Source of the DNA: Aldrovandia affinis
Taxonomy: Eukaryota > Chordata > Actinopteri > Notacanthiformes > Halosauridae
DNA length: 64,000 nt
Reading direction: 5' to 3'
NCBI GenBank assembly: GCA_029706075.1
Contig: JAINUG010000015.1
Span: 4,437,154 to 4,501,153 of the forward strand
Positions within the stretch are counted from its first letter, which is position 1; each line of letters begins with the position of its first letter. The notes under the pieces are model-generated. The model saw nothing but the letters and a program-made list of their open reading frames with translations, did not search any database and was not told the origin of the DNA. Positions 10,046 to 21,070 of this stretch are shown here, in pieces. A program made the position numbers and the translations under genes.

Positions 10046-11860
10046 AAATGTATGAACCTATGTGGGGGAGGGGGGTGTAATAAATGTTCCACAGCTCAAT
10101 TTATGTGCGCAACAGAATTCAAGTCAGTTTGGAATGGGAAAAATATGAAATTACTTTTTTTTACGGCAATTCATCCTCCCTGTTATTTGCCAGAATAGAA
10201 AATGTCAATTGACAGAAGGAATTAAGAGGTCCTTATTCTTGTCAGCATGAATAAAGACAAAAGCAAATGGTTAAAGTCATGGATCTGTAGAAAGCACAAG
10301 ATTGCTGTGCATGAAGCATTTTTTCTTCTCCAGAACAGTGTTACATGCTGTACATGTCCCGTGCCAAACCCTCTCCCCAACCTTCTAGGAAGAGTTAGCT
10401 TGGACAGGCAGTAAGCAGTAAGCTGTAAATCACGTTTGGACGTGATCGTGACAACCTGCGATACCGACAAAGAACAAAAGTAGCATTTTAAAGTGCACGT
10501 GAAAGATCAATTATGATATGGAAAATGGTTCTGATGTTGTCGAGGCCCAATAAACCTGGGAATACAGTTCAACATCATATCCCCCAACAATGCCTTGATG
10601 ACTTTAAACATCACATCAAGTGGATTAACTTGTGTGGCTCCAAGCAATACAGTGCAGTACAATAGCCCAATCCCTTTAAATCTAGCACTATGCAAATTAA
10701 AGACTGTAAAACCTTGTACTGCAACTGGAATATGAACTAACTTGGATATGGCTGTGGCAACAATGCACACAAATCGTATAACTTAAACAATTCTTGCACA
10801 ATTTGTAATATGTAATTGTAGAAGCATGCCGGTCCATTTAATTAGAGCACAACCGAAGCATTGGAAATCAAACTGGCCTGGCATCTGTTAGAGGCTGGTG
10901 TTATGTATCTATCACTCAGCACTAATGAATATTTAATTATGCATTAATAAAACCTGAAGCACAGCCCCCCTATTGAAAAACATTATATATGGATACAGGG
11001 CAATGGAAGCCATTGAAAAAAAAGCCATCTGATGATCTTTCATCATAATCCTGTTACTCTTGAATAATTTACGCTCCCCTTCACAGTCATTAATTTCCTA
11101 TCATCTCTCCCTCTGCTGATTTCTTATTAGAATTAATGAGGATTGACCAGGTCTTTTTGTGATGCTGAATTCGATTGAGGGTTCGATGACAGGATTCTAT
11201 GTACATGTGTGTGGGCTCAACAGTATTACGTTAAACCAAATTATGCTCCCTTCTTTTCTTCACAGAAATCACCATGTGACTTGAAAGCCAATACTCTTGC
11301 TGGCACTGTTGAAACTAAAATGATTGTTTAAGTACTGTAATGGAATGATAATACATCTATATATAGAGATCAAGTGAGACAAGACTGGGTTTTTCTGAGA
11401 AAAGCGATGTTGATTTAACAACAAGAGCATACGGGTTTGTTTGGACAACTAGAACAACTTCAAGAGCAATGGCATTAAACTATAGTCTAGATGATCCTGC
11501 ATGAGCATAATGTAGTTTGTATTTTCTTTAGTTTTTTTTCCATGGTCATTTCACGTAGATTTTGCTAGCCATTTTCATCGGCAGGTCCAACGGCAGCACA
11601 GAATTGATCCTGTTGGTTTTGACATTCTGGAAGCGCCACCTAGCCCTCATTCAGGTTAAAATTGAGTTTCCAGGGTAGATTGCTCACTCAGGAGCCCTTT
11701 ATCAGAGAGCACCAGGAGAAATGAAGCAATGTGAGTCATCAGCACCAGACTGCATATTTCACACACAGAGTTTGAGTTCTTTATCTGTACTAGAGAACAC
11801 CAGCTATTGCCATGCAGATTTTACTGAGGAGTGTATGTAATTAGGAGTGTATGTATGCAT
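10046..11860. other. Non-coding stretch; part looks regulatory
   Basis: No gene recognised. The part from about 10810 to 11180 is rich in homeodomain and POU-type cores (TTAATTA, ATTAATGA, TTTAATTAT) and has few simple repeats, a texture common in vertebrate conserved non-coding elements. This is inference from composition only. Confidence 0.35.
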
Positions 11861-11867
11861 CTATCTA

Positions 11868-12965
11868 TAGTTCCCTGCAAAATTATTCACACCCTTGATA
11901 AAGATGAGCAATGAAGGCTGTATAAAATAAACAAAACAGGTTATGAGATATATTGTATGCTCAAAAAATGAACATTTAAAAATGATATTATTACATAATA
12001 ATATTTAATATTTTTTTCCCCAAAATGATGTGTCACAATTATTCACACCCCTAATAATTATTTTAAATAAAATCCAACAAAAATGGATCTACATTAACAT
12101 TAGTGTTCATTCTGCCACCAGTTTTTGTCTATAACTACAGTTTAGTCATAGACTTGGTCTTTTGTATTTTAGTTTCTGTCATATTTTGCTCATTCATTTT
12201 GGTCAAAACAAAAATGATTAAAATCACATTTTAGTCATCACTTAAAATTCAGCCACATTTTGTTATCTCCAGTAGTTCATATCTAAAATCCATTTGTCAT
12301 CTGTCACCATGAGGAAAGGCAAATAACTCTCAGAATAAACAAGTCAATGGGTCATTGACCGCATGTTATCGAAGGTGAAATATGGTGGTGGATCTTTGCT
12401 GTTATGGGGTTGTTTTGCATCTACTGGTCCTGGGGCTCATGTTAAGGTCAATAGAATCATGCAGAACTCCAGCAGGATATTTTAGTTAAAAACCTGGTTC
12501 CCTCTGCCAGGAAGCTGAAACTTGGCTGCAAATTGTTCTTTCAGAAAGAAAACGATCACAAGCATACTTCAAAATCAACTGACCACAACATTTGTGGTTT
12601 GAATTGAGGAGGTCACTCCACAAGTACAGACCAAAGGATCTGTAGGATCTTGAAAGATTCTGTGTGGAGGAATGGTGAAGGATCCCCTCCCAGTATTTTC
12701 ACCAATCTCAATTCAGTTGTGGTATCCTTGTGAAGGGGGGATTCATAAAGTAGTGAAAAAACGGGGGGGGGGGAGGTAATTGTAACACAGCATTTTTGGG
12801 GGGGAAATTACTTGTTAAACAAAATCTTTTTCTGAACAATTATATTAATATAAAATAATATGTTTCCCACTTTTTAGCATACAATATATAGCTACATTAC
12901 CTGTATTTTATACAGCCTTCCTTGCTCATCTTTATCAAAGGTGTGTCTAATTTTGGAAGGTACTG
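11868..12965 (+). mobile_element. Tc1-like transposon relic with both ends
   Basis: The two ends are inverted copies. The left starts TAGTTCCCTGCAAAATTA at 11868. The right, read in reverse complement, starts CAGTACCTTCCAAAATTA at 12965. Both continue with TTGATAAAGATGAGCAA and run together for about 100 bp. TA dinucleotides flank both sides (11866-11867, 12966-12967), as expected for Tc1/mariner insertion. The interior keeps only the second half of a plus-strand transposase. About 200 bp (roughly 12100-12330) does not fit the family and looks like a later insertion built of AGTCATAG/TTTTAGT-type repeats. Confidence 0.8.
12372..12715 (+). pseudogene. Tc1-like transposase C-terminal remnant
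   Basis: Translation in pieces gives VKYGGGSLLLWGCFASTGPG, the region just after the first catalytic aspartate. It then gives fragments of the NLVPSARKL helix, a degenerate second catalytic motif (FRKKTITSILQNQ in place of FQQDNDPKHTSKS) and the KGSVGS-ILCGGMVKDPLPVF C-terminal end. Several stops and frameshifts break it and the catalytic second aspartate is lost. It is in the same family as 612-1275. Confidence 0.7.
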
Positions 12966-13305
12966 TATATTTGTGAGTCTGTGTATGTGGGTGGGTGCAC
13001 ATCATTATTGTTTTGAAATCTTTCCCAGCCACATCTCTGGAATAAGAACATTCCCTTACTGAATGATATGAGTTATCAAAAGGAGAGCTGCTCCGGGGTA
13101 GAGGTTGTGAGTTTATTTCCATTTTGTTTCTCTCAGCGAATGCAATAGGACTGAAGGCAAACAGCAGAGGGAGCAGAATTCTGTCTGACACCTGGTGGAG
13201 CACTTTACCTCTTCCTGTTTCAGACCTTCCCCCGTACTCACGTTTTTACAACAGAGATCTGCAGCTCTCCACTGCCAAGGCTAACTTCTTCCCCATGTGA
13301 GGTTC
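12966..13305. other. Short non-coding interval
   Basis: No feature recognised. Confidence 0.45.
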
Positions 13306-13432
13306 CACACACATGCACACACACATACATACACATGCACGCACACATGCACACACACGCAAACATACACATACTCACATGCGCACACACACACCCATAC
13401 ATACATGCATACATACAGTACATACATGCATA
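13306..13432. repeat. Imperfect CA / CATA microsatellite
   Basis: CA-rich tract with interspersed TGCA and ATAC steps. It adjoins the left end of the Tc1-like element at 13433. Confidence 0.9.
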
Positions 13433-14738
13433 CAGTGAGATATTAAAAGTATTCACCCTCTTTGGAATTTTTCACATCATGGAATCAAAATGGATTTAAT
13501 TTGGATTTGCCAATGATCAGCACAAAATACTCTGTAATGTCAAATAAAAAAACAACTCTCAAGTTATTTCTTAATTACAAATAAAAAACAGACAAAAAAC
13601 TATGCTGCAATCAATTGTCTTCAGAGGTCACATAATTATTTGAAGTCCACCTGTGTACAATGAAGGTGTTTCAAATTAAGTGTTTAAATACACTTCTCTG
13701 TGAGAGGAACCACAGTTGGTTGCATTTCCACACAAGACCTTCATTGTGAAGACCAAATAATATTCAAAGCAAATCCTAGAAAAGCAAAGGGGGGAAGATA
13801 TAATAAGATTTCAAAGACTTTGAATATCCCCCGGAGCACTGTTAAGTATATAATAAAGAAATGGAGAGAATATGGCACAACTGTGAATTTTCCCAGATCA
13901 GGCTGTCCTCCAAAACTGAGCATCTGTGTGAGAAGGGCACTTGTTAGGGAAGTCACCAATAGGTCTATGCCAACTCTGATGGACTTACAGCCTTCCATGG
14001 CAGAGATGGAAGAAACTGTCCATAGGACAACAATAGCCCAGGCACTTCACAAATCTGTGCTTTATGGCGGGGTGGCAAAAAGAAAGCCATTGTTCTAGAA
14101 ATCTCACCTAGAGTTTGTCTGAAGGCATGTGGGTGACATAAAGCAAAGTGACCGTTGGCGGCGCGAAGTCAGCGTGCTCAGTGACGAAAGAAAGCCGAAC
14201 AGACTTTAACTTTATGCAAATGAATGGTGATACAGTGAAGGGATAACCAATTGGAGAGATGTCCTTATTTCTCCCCACTGTAAACTAAAGTGCATGTTTT
14301 TGGTTCCTATCGTAAATTTGTTCAGAGTGGAGGAGAGGTTAATTGTTGCAGTGTCTGGGTTTCCCTGAACTTTACGATGTGTCCCTGTTTGTATAGCCTA
14401 CAGGAACGTCAAAAAAAGAATGACACATGGCACAAAATATTGTAGAGATTCCTGGTGGATCCCTATGGTAACACTGCGCATCATCCCAACAACACTATCC
14501 TTACCGTGAGCCTAATGCTATGGGGATGCTTCTCTGCTTCAGGGACTGGAAAACTAGTCAAAATACAGGGCAAAATTGATAGCACAAAATGTAGACACAT
14601 TTTGGAGGAAAACCTGCTGCAGTCTGCAAGAAACAGGTGACTTGGGAGAAGATTTATATCATGGCCCAAAACATACAGCAAAAGCCAGATTGGAATGGTT
14701 TAAAAACAAAAAAAACGATGTCCTGGGTGGCCCTACTT
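13433..14738 (+). mobile_element. Tc1-like transposon relic, right end lost
   Basis: The left terminus CAGTGAGATATTAAAAGTA at 13433 follows a TA (13431-13432) and continues TTCACCCTCTTTGG. The same terminal sequence flanks the MITE at 44960-45202 and the fragment at 60947-61067. The transposase is split into an N-terminal part (13700-14098) and a C-terminal part (14455-14738), separated by about 300 bp that does not fit the family. The right terminal repeat is missing: the copy stops where a CA microsatellite begins. Confidence 0.8.
13700..14738 (+). pseudogene. Tc1-like transposase pseudogene
   Basis: The N-terminal 132-codon frame shows the paired-type DNA-binding domain: KISKTLNIPRSTVKYIIKKW, the linker PRSGCPPKLS, the second helix-turn-helix RRALVREVTNRSMPTLMDLQ, and the junction VAKRKPLF. 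The catalytic part resumes at about 14455 with NTAHHPNNTILTVSLMLWGCF and ends near GPKHTAKARLEWFKNK. The first catalytic region (WSDE) is lost in the foreign 300 bp, the second is altered (expected DNDPKHT, seen HGPKHT), and the third (NPIE) is cut off. No active copy could be made from it. Confidence 0.8.
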
Positions 14739-14740
14739 GC

Positions 14741-14800
14741 GCATACACAAACATACATCCACATGCACACACACACACACACACACACTTGCACATACAA
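14741..14800. repeat. CA microsatellite
   Basis: CA repeat with a pure core of about 13 units at 14766-14788. Confidence 0.9.
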
Positions 14801-15470
14801 CATGACTAAGCAATGCGCTCCTGTTCCTACAATGTGTCCACTCCATTGGCCTTAGTTACCACCAGCCATGCCCTAGAGTTAGGGACATGAGCCACTATGC
14901 AATCGGTGCACTGTAAAATTAGTCCTGTTGTCAGACTGAAGGGCAATGAAGAATGAAGTCAGCCTTATAGCACACAGAGGATGACCAGGCTGTGGTTAAA
15001 GGAACAGTGCAGGGCCTGGGGATACTGAGGAGAAGAGACAGCGCTTGGCTCTGGGCTCTCTGCTAATGAAGGCAGAGTGCGGAATGCACCAGTTAGGCCA
15101 GGTTTGCTCATATTCTTGTCATGCTGACCCCCTGTATTCAAGGTGCTTTAATAAATATTGTCAACTGGAGAGCCCCCAAGCCTGGGTGAGCATGGCAAGC
15201 CGTATGATCATTTATCGGATATAAACCCAAATGTATCGCGTTAGCGTTTGGTTACGTCAAGTCACTGGTTGTGTGCGTGACATCGCAGATTAAAAATACA
15301 ACCTCCTACCTTGTTGTCGACATTGCTTTGTTTCAAAGCAACACTTCCTCTTCATAAAGCAATACTTATCCTCCACAATTTGTTTTTGCATTGTGAGATG
15401 TTATGTTATTTGCAAAATAGCTTGATATCAAACATGCCCATTATTTAGTTCAAAAGCGGTTAATTGGGCA
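14801..15470. other. Non-coding stretch
   Basis: No gene or repeat family recognised. Confidence 0.45.
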
Positions 15471-15474
15471 CATG

Positions 15475-16060
15475 CGGAGACACCAGTTGGTAAGTGGAGA
15501 AGCCTGCAAATTAGGTTGTAAATTACATGTGTTTCTTGCAATACTGTTGTGGTTGTTAGGATGACATCCTCTATTGAAATCAACCACATAAGCATTGTTC
15601 ACAGCTATTTCACTGTCATGTGGGATCAATGAAAGTTTAACTAGTTAATATCCATAGAGAATGCAGATAATCACAACAGTACTGCAATCAACATGTGCAA
15701 TGCTATTATCAACCAAATAATGGCTACAACCTGTCATATGAAGATTTATATGAGTGATAAAAAGCCTTGATATCAAGAGTAGCTTTTGTGGAGATCACAA
15801 AACCACATGGTTTGCATAAATTAAATGGCTTGCATGTGGTGATGTGTCTGTAAGAGGTGAAGCATGCAAATTAGTTTGTATGCGGAGACACATGAGAATT
15901 TGTTGGCCCCCTATTGGCTGAGAGAAGAGTCTTCAAAGTGCTCTCTTTATTTGCATGTATCTCCACTTATAACCTAATTTACATGCTTCTCTGCTTACAA
16001 CCTGTGTCCTCTGCCTCATTAGCATGCTTCACTGCTTTCAAACTAAGTAACATGCATGCT
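15475..16060. repeat. Cluster of inverted octamer-containing repeats
   Basis: A phrase close to GAAGCATGCAAATTAG recurs in both directions. It lies forward near 15504-15530 (GAAGCCTGCAAATTAGG) and 15860-15880. It lies reverse near 15975-15995 (CTAATTTACATGCTTC) and 16017-16036 (CATTAGCATGCTTCAC). The neighbouring phrase GCGGAGACAC occurs at 15475 and 15883. An 8-bp inverted pair ATGTGTCT / AGACACAT (15842-15849, 15886-15893) brackets one copy. Each unit holds an ATGCAAAT octamer or a variant of it. This could be an old foldback or MITE-type element or a cluster of POU-factor sites. Confidence 0.55.
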
Positions 16061-16253
16061 GATATAAAGCTATTTTGCGAACAACATGAGAAACATCTGA
16101 CAACACAAAAGAATTGCGTCAGTCAAAGAACCTACTTGTTGAAATTGGGGAGGGCTAACATTTTTATCAAGAGGGTAAGTATTGCATTGAGAAAAAGCAA
16201 GCTTTCAGCCAGTGAGCAATCAGTAACGTGATGTGGCAAAGCGTTAATATAAC

Positions 16254-16590
16254 GTGAGGTCAGGCACTGATGTTGGACGGAAGGCCTGGCTCGCAATCAG
16301 CATTCTAATTCCTCCCAAAGGTGTTCAATGGGGGTTGAGGTCAGGGCTCTGTGCAGGGGCACATCTAGTAGGGCAGAAATTGCATGAACTGACTTGTGGC
16401 AAAGGTGGCATCCTATGACAGTGACACGTTTAAAGTCACTGAGCTCTTTACGAACCATTCTGAATTCTAAATGTTTGTCTGTGGAGATTGCAGGGCTATT
16501 ATGCACCTGTTGGCAATGAGTGTGGCTGAAACACCTGAACGCCATAATTAGGTGTGATGGTCGTGTCCACTGACTTTTGGCCATATAGTG
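16254..16590 (-). mobile_element. Tc1-like transposon deletion derivative
   Basis: The right terminus on the plus strand ends TTTTGGCCATATAGTG at 16590 and is followed by TA, so the element end read inward is CACTATATGGCCAAAAG. This is a common fish Tc1-like terminus. The left terminal repeat is missing. The internal part joins the transposase start directly to the region around the third catalytic residue. Confidence 0.75.
16297..16480 (-). pseudogene. Tc1-like transposase, N- and C-terminal pieces joined
   Basis: On the minus strand the transposase start MVRKELSDFKRVTVIGCHLC, with the first helix-turn-helix following, runs in one open frame into ALTSTPIEHLWEELEC. The latter is the segment around the catalytic glutamate (usual form DLNPIEHLWDELERR). 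About 250 residues between them, including both catalytic aspartates, have been deleted, and the reading frame was kept across the junction. The longer open frame (16297-16647) begins upstream in flanking DNA; the transposase methionine is internal to it. Confidence 0.7.
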
Positions 16591-16599
16591 TACATTTAT

Positions 16600-17009
16600 A
16601 GCATTGGGACTGGCGACCTCACCAGTGGATGCTATCGTTGAGGTCAAAGGAATTCTCCTTCAGTTTCATTGTAATACTATTCCTCAGAAATTGCCCACTC
16701 TGCAGTGTAATTCAATTAAGTTACAAGTGTAAACAACATCCTCCCTTGCGAGTATCGGGCTGATTGATGGACACCCGTGGCTATCGTCTTCCATTTGCTC
16801 TCTCTTTACATCTTTCTCTTCTTCTTGTGCTTGTATCGCTAAATGGACAGCCATCCTTGATTTCTTAACTGCATTTAGGAGGAGGGGCATCTTAATACAG
16901 CCAGACAGTCATTGCCATCCGATATGTGAATATTTTATTATTACCTCCGGAAATCCAGAAAAAGCACATCCATCCCCCCTGCTGAGATCCTTTCCTCATA
17001 TATATATAT

Positions 17010-17041
<32 letters not shown>

Positions 17042-19157
17042 GCATTTATGCTCTGTCAGGCAGGAGAGGCTAGCTCTTGGTCACATTCCTTATCTGTACC
17101 TCCTGTACCACAGACACAGTGGAAACAGATGCATTTTATACAAAAATCCACGGTCATTAGTATCATATGATATCTTGAAGTCAAAACGTTATCATTAAAC
17201 AAGCATGATATTATTTACGTATTTGGAGACCATCAATCAATAGTAATCCTTGGATTTGATAAGGAGTGGTGCTGCACAGACTCTTAAGACACAGTGGAGC
17301 ACTGTGGTAGCACCTCACGGAAAGCAACCAAATGACGATTTAAAGTGAAGCTCCATTCATGAATGCTGAGGCCTAACCTCATCCTCTCAGCAGGGCACAC
17401 ATACAAGATGTAAATTTTTGTCACCGTTGTATGTATGGATTTCTAGCTGGCGATATTGCCACATTGTTTTGTGAACAACACATGAAATAAAGAAAATTGA
17501 GATTCCTGTCAGGGCAAATCAGAGAAAGGCAATATGTGACACCTATAAGATAACTCCCCAAGGGCGAGCTGAAGAATACAATGCATTAAAATGCTCTCTA
17601 CTTTTATACCACAGCTAGCTGGTTAAGTTGCGTCCAAGGGGAATGGAGGTGGTACAGTTTGTGCTTATTTTCAATTCATCTTCATTTACATACAGGTATG
17701 TGAAATTAAATTGTAGCTTAAATGTTATTTCTTCTCGTTCAAAATAACAGAGAAAATGTAATATCATATCCCTTTGTTGTTTTCAGTTGCTGGCATACTG
17801 AAATTGCAGTGCACTAAAACAATATTTGGGATTCTTAAAGTAAAGGTCCCATACTTTAAACCAGCAACTGCTCTTTGTGGAATGGGGACTTAAGGCTCAA
17901 GCCGATGGAGTTTAAGCACCTCGCATTCAAGTATGGACAAGGTCTGTAACGTCAACACGAATGTCTGGCAGATGTAATCCTTCTAAAAAGGTTTCCCCTC
18001 CTGGCCCACACATGGAGCTTGGCCTTTCTTTTTAATGTATATGTTCTACTAATCCTTCGGTTACAAGTCTGTCCTCCAGCGGGGCCTGCACACATGTATT
18101 TCCTGTAATAACACTTGGCCTAATGGAGGAAGTTTATCACTCTGGGATTTAAACAGGTTGAAGTCAATGGTAAACATTAGCCCTGATGACCCTGCTTCTC
18201 ACATTTCACCGAATCAGAAGAGGACAATCCCCCGTTAAAATATAAAGTGACAGACAGTACTGTATACTGACACCAAGATGAAAGGGGATTATTTTTCATG
18301 TGCGGCAAATACCTGATGAAATCATCGTCTTCCTCAGTGACACTTTGCCCGTGTGTTCCCTCTGTTTTTCTAAAAGATTTGTTTAGCGAGCTGAAAGAAT
18401 GCCAAGAGCCAAAGCGTTTCATAGGGAAAATGAGAAATATTGACCCATGCGCAGAATTGCCTCTTAGAGCGAGTCCCCAATGCAACATTAACAATAAACA
18501 CAGCTCTTTACATGCAAAGCGCGCATGTCCTCATTGTGTGATTTGCATATGAACAACGCTGCCAATGCTTTTCAAGTGATCTCCTATCTTTGAACCACCA
18601 TTTGCAGAAGACAGATACCACTTGTATCGGGTAGAGAGTGCCTAGATAACAATTTGCTCAACAAAATTGGCAAATTGGGTTCATTGATTTAATGGAGTGA
18701 CAGTAAGATTGTTTTTGTTTTGTAATAATATTGCATTCATGATGCCTGATTTTACTTGGACATGAACACAATAAAAATAATGTTGAGTAAATGATATCTA
18801 GCTCTATTGCTCCAAGAGAGTTGACTGTGGGAACAAATGAACAAAGAACTTGTTCTGAATATGACTATCAGTGGCAGGGTTAACAGAGGTGGAATTAAAG
18901 AGAAAAACATTCCCTGAAAAAAAGGTTTACTGGGAAATAGATTTATTTTTTTCTTAAACGAACAGTGTCATTAAATAAATACCCCTTCAAACTGTGAAAA
19001 TACCATTAAGATGGGGCACCCACAACATTCATTTGAAATGATTCACTCCAGGAATGACTGTGAGGGTATACACATTTGTAAAAATGAAGCAGTCAATAAA
19101 CTGTGGTGTGAAACCATATAGGGACCATTTAAGGCAAGTTTCCTTGAAGATTAAATA
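16600..19157. other. Non-coding stretch with one microsatellite
   Basis: No gene recognised. A TA/CATA microsatellite occupies 16998-17041. The part from about 18180 to 18600 has few repeats and balanced composition and includes ATTTGCATATGAAC, a POU-type site at 18541-18554. It may be conserved non-coding DNA, though this is untested. Confidence 0.4.
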
Positions 19158-19895
19158 TTGTGTCCTCAGCCCATTGCTTTACTCCCTGTATACAGTACAT
19201 ATGACTGTGTGGCCAGACACGACAACAACATCATTGTGAAATTTGCGGATGACACAACAGGCATTGGTCTGATTATGGACAGTGAGGAGTCAGCATACAG
19301 GAAAGAAGTTAAACCTAGCAGTATGGTGCACTGACAACAACCTGTCACTTAATGTGGGCAAAACCAAGGAGCTGTTACAGTAATAGACTTCAGGAAGCGG
19401 AGAAGGTCGCACCCCTCAGTCTACATCAATGGGGCAGAAGTAGAATGGGTGAAGAGCTTCAAATTCCTCTGAGTCCACCTCACCGAGGACTTGTCATGGT
19501 CACACAACACCGCCACCCTGGTCAGCAAAGCCCAACAGAGACTATTTTCTCAGGAGACTCAGGAAATTTGGCATGCCACCCATGATTTTAACAAACCTTT
19601 GCAGGTGTACAGTGGAGAGCATCCTCATACTGTCACACAGTTTGGTATGGGAACTGCACTGCCTTGGACCGCAAGTCCCTCCAGTGGGTGGTGAAGGAGG
19701 CTCAGCGCATCATCAGAGTGCCACTCCCATCCATGGGGGACATCTATACCACATGTGTCATCAGGAGGGCCAACAACATTATCGATGACCCCACCCACTC
19801 TAACCAAGGATTGTTCATGCTCCTGCCACCAGGGAAACGATACAGGAGTATAAAGACCCGACCACCAGATCTAGAGACACCTTCTACCCCATAGC
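19158..19895 (+). pseudogene. LINE reverse transcriptase pseudogene
   Basis: The frame begins in VLSPLLYSLYT, the segment just before the catalytic core of reverse transcriptase. It is followed by NNIIVKFADDTTGIGLIMDS. FADD (19242-19253) is the catalytic box, phenylalanine replacing the commoner tyrosine. Further on come VIDFRKRRRSHPS, KSFKFL and DLSWSHNTATLVSKAQQRL, then the C-terminal IYTTCVIRRANNIIDDPTHS and YRSIKTR. At least three frameshifts or stops interrupt it. The endonuclease and the N-terminal reverse transcriptase are absent through 5' truncation. I assign the clade by phrase similarity only; a related jockey/CR1 group is possible. Confidence 0.75.
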
Positions 19896-20193
19896 ACACC
19901 AGGCTCCTAAACTGTCCTCATCCTGATCCCCCCATAGTCTTGCAGATTGCATGGATTAGAGGCACATGCCTACACTTGAAGCTTCATTGCACTACAATAC
20001 ACAAAAGCATACCCCCCTCTTTTTTGTACATTTTTAGATAATTTATTATTGTGCTTTCTGTTTAATTCTTGTACTGTTTTTATTATTTTACTTTTACTTA
20101 TTTTTATTGACATTGGGCTGGAGCACAACAAGTAAGAATTTATTTGTACTGTGTACTTGTGCCTATGCATATGACAAATACAACTTGAACTTG
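19158..20193 (+). mobile_element. LINE 3' end, Rex1/Babar-like
   Basis: Decayed reverse transcriptase with its 3' untranslated region, 5'-truncated. The 3' end finishes in CAACTTGAACTTG (20181-20193), a short-repeat tail seen on fish Rex1-type elements. The coding part lies at 19158-19895 and the untranslated part at about 19896-20193. No target-site duplication was found. Confidence 0.75.
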
Positions 20194-20649
20194 CACTAAA
20201 TTACAGGAGTTCTTGTGATAATCTGTTGTTCAACAATAAAAATGGGTGATTTGGGATGAATGAGATTTGGAAATATTGTCACAGGTCACGTATAGTCAGT
20301 TAACAAACTACATATGATTTGTTTCATCAAAGTAATAATAGTAGCTAGGTTGCTATTCAATATGCTAACTAGCTGACTTGCTATCTGATTAACCTAACTA
20401 TCAAGGTGATTTATAAGCTACAAAATATCTTACTGTAATTTATAGCAGTTATGAGCTGGCCCTCTATTTTTAAATTGTGTGCGGATTTTCTAGCAACAGG
20501 GTTTTCCCCTCACTTTCATTTTATGGATGTCACGTCAAAGCTGGTCACTTTTAGGTGGGCTAAAAGTTAGACTCAATTCAAACTTTTTTTTGAAAGCCTC
20601 AAAGCAAGAAACACAACGCTTCCAGTGCACACAACGCTTCCCTGAATTT
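20194..20649. other. AT-rich non-coding stretch
   Basis: Nothing recognised. Confidence 0.45.
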
Positions 20650-21070
20650 CCATGTGAATGTACCTTTTAAAAAAAATAAATGTCATTTGTTATCTCCTTA
20701 TTTAGTGGCCAATTATACCCTCTATTTATTTAGATTTACCCTCCCCACACGAGTCTGTCACTATCTCTACCAGGCAAGCTAATTCTCAAAGGGCAGCAAA
20801 CTCCACTTCCTTCAAGACAGAATTCGTCCACCAATGTTCTGGAGACACCCTTACGTGCTTCACAGCGGACTCGAGCCAGTTCACACTCCCCCCTCCTACT
20901 AGGGTGGACAGCCAAATGCCACCCCCGATTGGGGCTGATGGCCAGGGCCGGTCTGGCAGAGATGGGTTTCGAACTGCGTCCCTGGTAGGCAGTCACACAC
21001 GTATTGAACCAGCAAAGATATGATGCGTTAGACCGCTACACTATCCGCCTCCCCCATGTGAATGTACCTT
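20650..21070 (-). mobile_element. tRNA-derived SINE with 17-bp target duplication
   Basis: The 17-bp CCATGTGAATGTACCTT occurs at 20650-20666 and again, identical, at 21054-21070, and brackets a minus-strand SINE of about 387 bp. Read on the minus strand it starts GGGGAGGCGGATAGTGTAGC, with an A-box-like GATAGTGTAGCGGTC and a B-box-like AGTTCGAAACCC near 20965. A GC-rich body follows with CCAATCGGGGGTGGC. The end is AT-rich, with TAATTGGCCACTAAAT (reverse complement of 20700-20715) and a T/A tail. The spacing of A and B boxes is larger than usual. The perfect duplication points to a fairly recent, full-length insertion. Confidence 0.8.
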
